DNA from: Acidobacteriota bacterium
Lineage (GTDB): Bacteria; Acidobacteriota; Terriglobia; UBA7540
Direction of reading: 5' to 3'
NCBI GenBank assembly: GCA_021784615.1
Contig: JAJYHU010000272.1
Span: forward strand, 1 to 5,816
DNA length: 5,816 bases
Shown: positions 5,441-5,816 of the stretch, in pieces
Layout: each line of letters opens with the position of its first letter
Numbering within the stretch: the stretch's first letter is position 1
Program-made: the position numbers and the translations under genes
Notes under the pieces: model-generated
Seen by the model: only the letters and a program-made list of their open reading frames with translations
Database searches by the model: none
What the model was told of the DNA's origin: nothing

Positions 5441-5816
5441 TTACTCATAATGAACAAAGCCGGGATTTAATACCCGGTGAGGGTCGTACTTGTTTTTTAG
5501 GTTCACTACCACGGGCCATTTCTCCCCGTAATGAGCCTTCCATCCGGCGGCGTCAAAGGCAATATATCCTGATAGATAGCGCTTGCCGCCCATCATCACG
5601 GAGGCTTGGCTCGCCATATTCAGCTTCGGCAAAGCCTCCTCAAGAAAGCGCGGCGGCACCGCCGGAAGAATCCCGAAACCCATCAGAAAATCGCTTGCAG
5701 GACGCATGAACAACGGTACCGAAGAAGAGTTTCCGCGCGCCGGCCACAACAAAATATGTCCGCCGGCGATAGCTTGCGGCGACAGATTCTGAAGGACCTG
5801 TCCGATATAAAGCGCC
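5441..5816 (-). CDS. FAD-dependent oxidoreductase, cytokinin-dehydrogenase-like C-terminus (5' part beyond window)
   Basis: The last 125 or so residues of a reverse-strand protein that stays open to the window edge and ends at TAA (5441-5443). A TTG at 5752 could be read as a start, but the frame continues upstream with protein-like sequence (ALYIGQVLQNLSPQAIAGGH), so this is a truncated view of a longer gene. GGHILLWPARGN resembles the substrate-domain strand of cytokinin oxidase/dehydrogenases, GGKRYLSGYIAFD follows, and the end HYGEKWPVVVNLKNKYDPHR then VLNPGF matches the FAD-linked oxidase ending in which a lysine-rich helix leads to a (F/Y)DP..(V/I)L.PG motif. The FAD-binding domain lies outside the window. 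The substrate is unknown; this family (vanillyl-alcohol oxidase-like) includes cytokinin, sugar-lactone and alcohol oxidases. No functional link to ATP synthase is evident. Confidence 0.75.
   Translation of the reverse strand, partial: ALYIGQVLQNLSPQAIAGGHILLWPARGNSSSVPLFMRPASDFLMGFGILPAVPPRFLEEALPKLNMASQASVMMGGKRYLSGYIAFDAAGWKAHYGEKWPVVVNLKNKYDPHRVLNPGFVHYE

Noticed and set aside
5441..5752. A complete 103-codon gene starting at TTG 5752
   Set aside because: The frame remains open to the window edge and the added upstream residues fit the same family, so the gene is longer and truncated by the window.
1..5816. Mobile elements, CRISPR arrays, tRNA/rRNA genes, phage or defence genes
   Set aside because: I found no terminal repeats, spaced repeats, RNA-gene-like sequence or relevant coding sequence; the window is almost wholly filled with housekeeping genes.

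Overview
The window carries one reverse-strand transcription unit for the peripheral stalk and catalytic head of a bacterial F-type (F1Fo) ATP synthase. It is preceded on the same strand by the 3' end of an unrelated FAD-dependent oxidoreductase gene. Reading in the direction of transcription (high to low coordinates), the order is: FAD/cytokinin-dehydrogenase-like oxidoreductase (C-terminal part only, 5816-5441), then a 117-bp gap with a good sigma70-type promoter. After it come atpF' (b', 5323-4847), atpF (b, 4850-4236), atpH (delta, 4172-3633), atpA (alpha, 3509-1977), atpG (gamma, 1964-1104) and atpD (beta, 1042 to the window edge, 3' end missing). atpC (epsilon) would be expected just outside the left edge.

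The Fo genes for subunits a (atpB) and c (atpE), which precede atpF in the classical order, are absent. The neighbour upstream of atpF' is the oxidoreductase, so the ATP synthase genes are split. Together with two b-type subunits, a signal-peptide-like leader on one of them, moderately high GC and the cytokinin-dehydrogenase-like neighbour, this suits Acidobacteriota or a related lineage such as Desulfobacterota. That placement is inferred from gene order and general resemblance, not from a database search. Because subunit c is missing, the coupling ion (H+ or Na+) cannot be told.

Functionally, b and b' should form the membrane-anchored peripheral stalk and delta should clamp it to the top of the alpha3beta3 head. 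Gamma is the rotor shaft, and alpha and beta form the nucleotide sites. All key motifs visible are intact: both P-loops, the beta catalytic Glu, the alpha arginine finger, and the delta and gamma C-terminal signatures. Nothing appears degraded.

Spacing in the operon is uneven. atpF'/atpF overlap by 4 nt and atpA/atpG are 12 nt apart, but atpF-atpH (63 nt), atpH-atpA (123 nt) and atpG-atpD (61 nt) have real gaps. The last two contain strong inverted repeats without U-tracts. These intercistronic structures, rather than any new gene, are the most interesting signals here. I see no sign of an undescribed multi-gene system, mobile element, CRISPR array or RNA gene. The long forward-strand ORFs are antisense shadows of the atp genes. 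No stretch over 300 bases lacks a gene.
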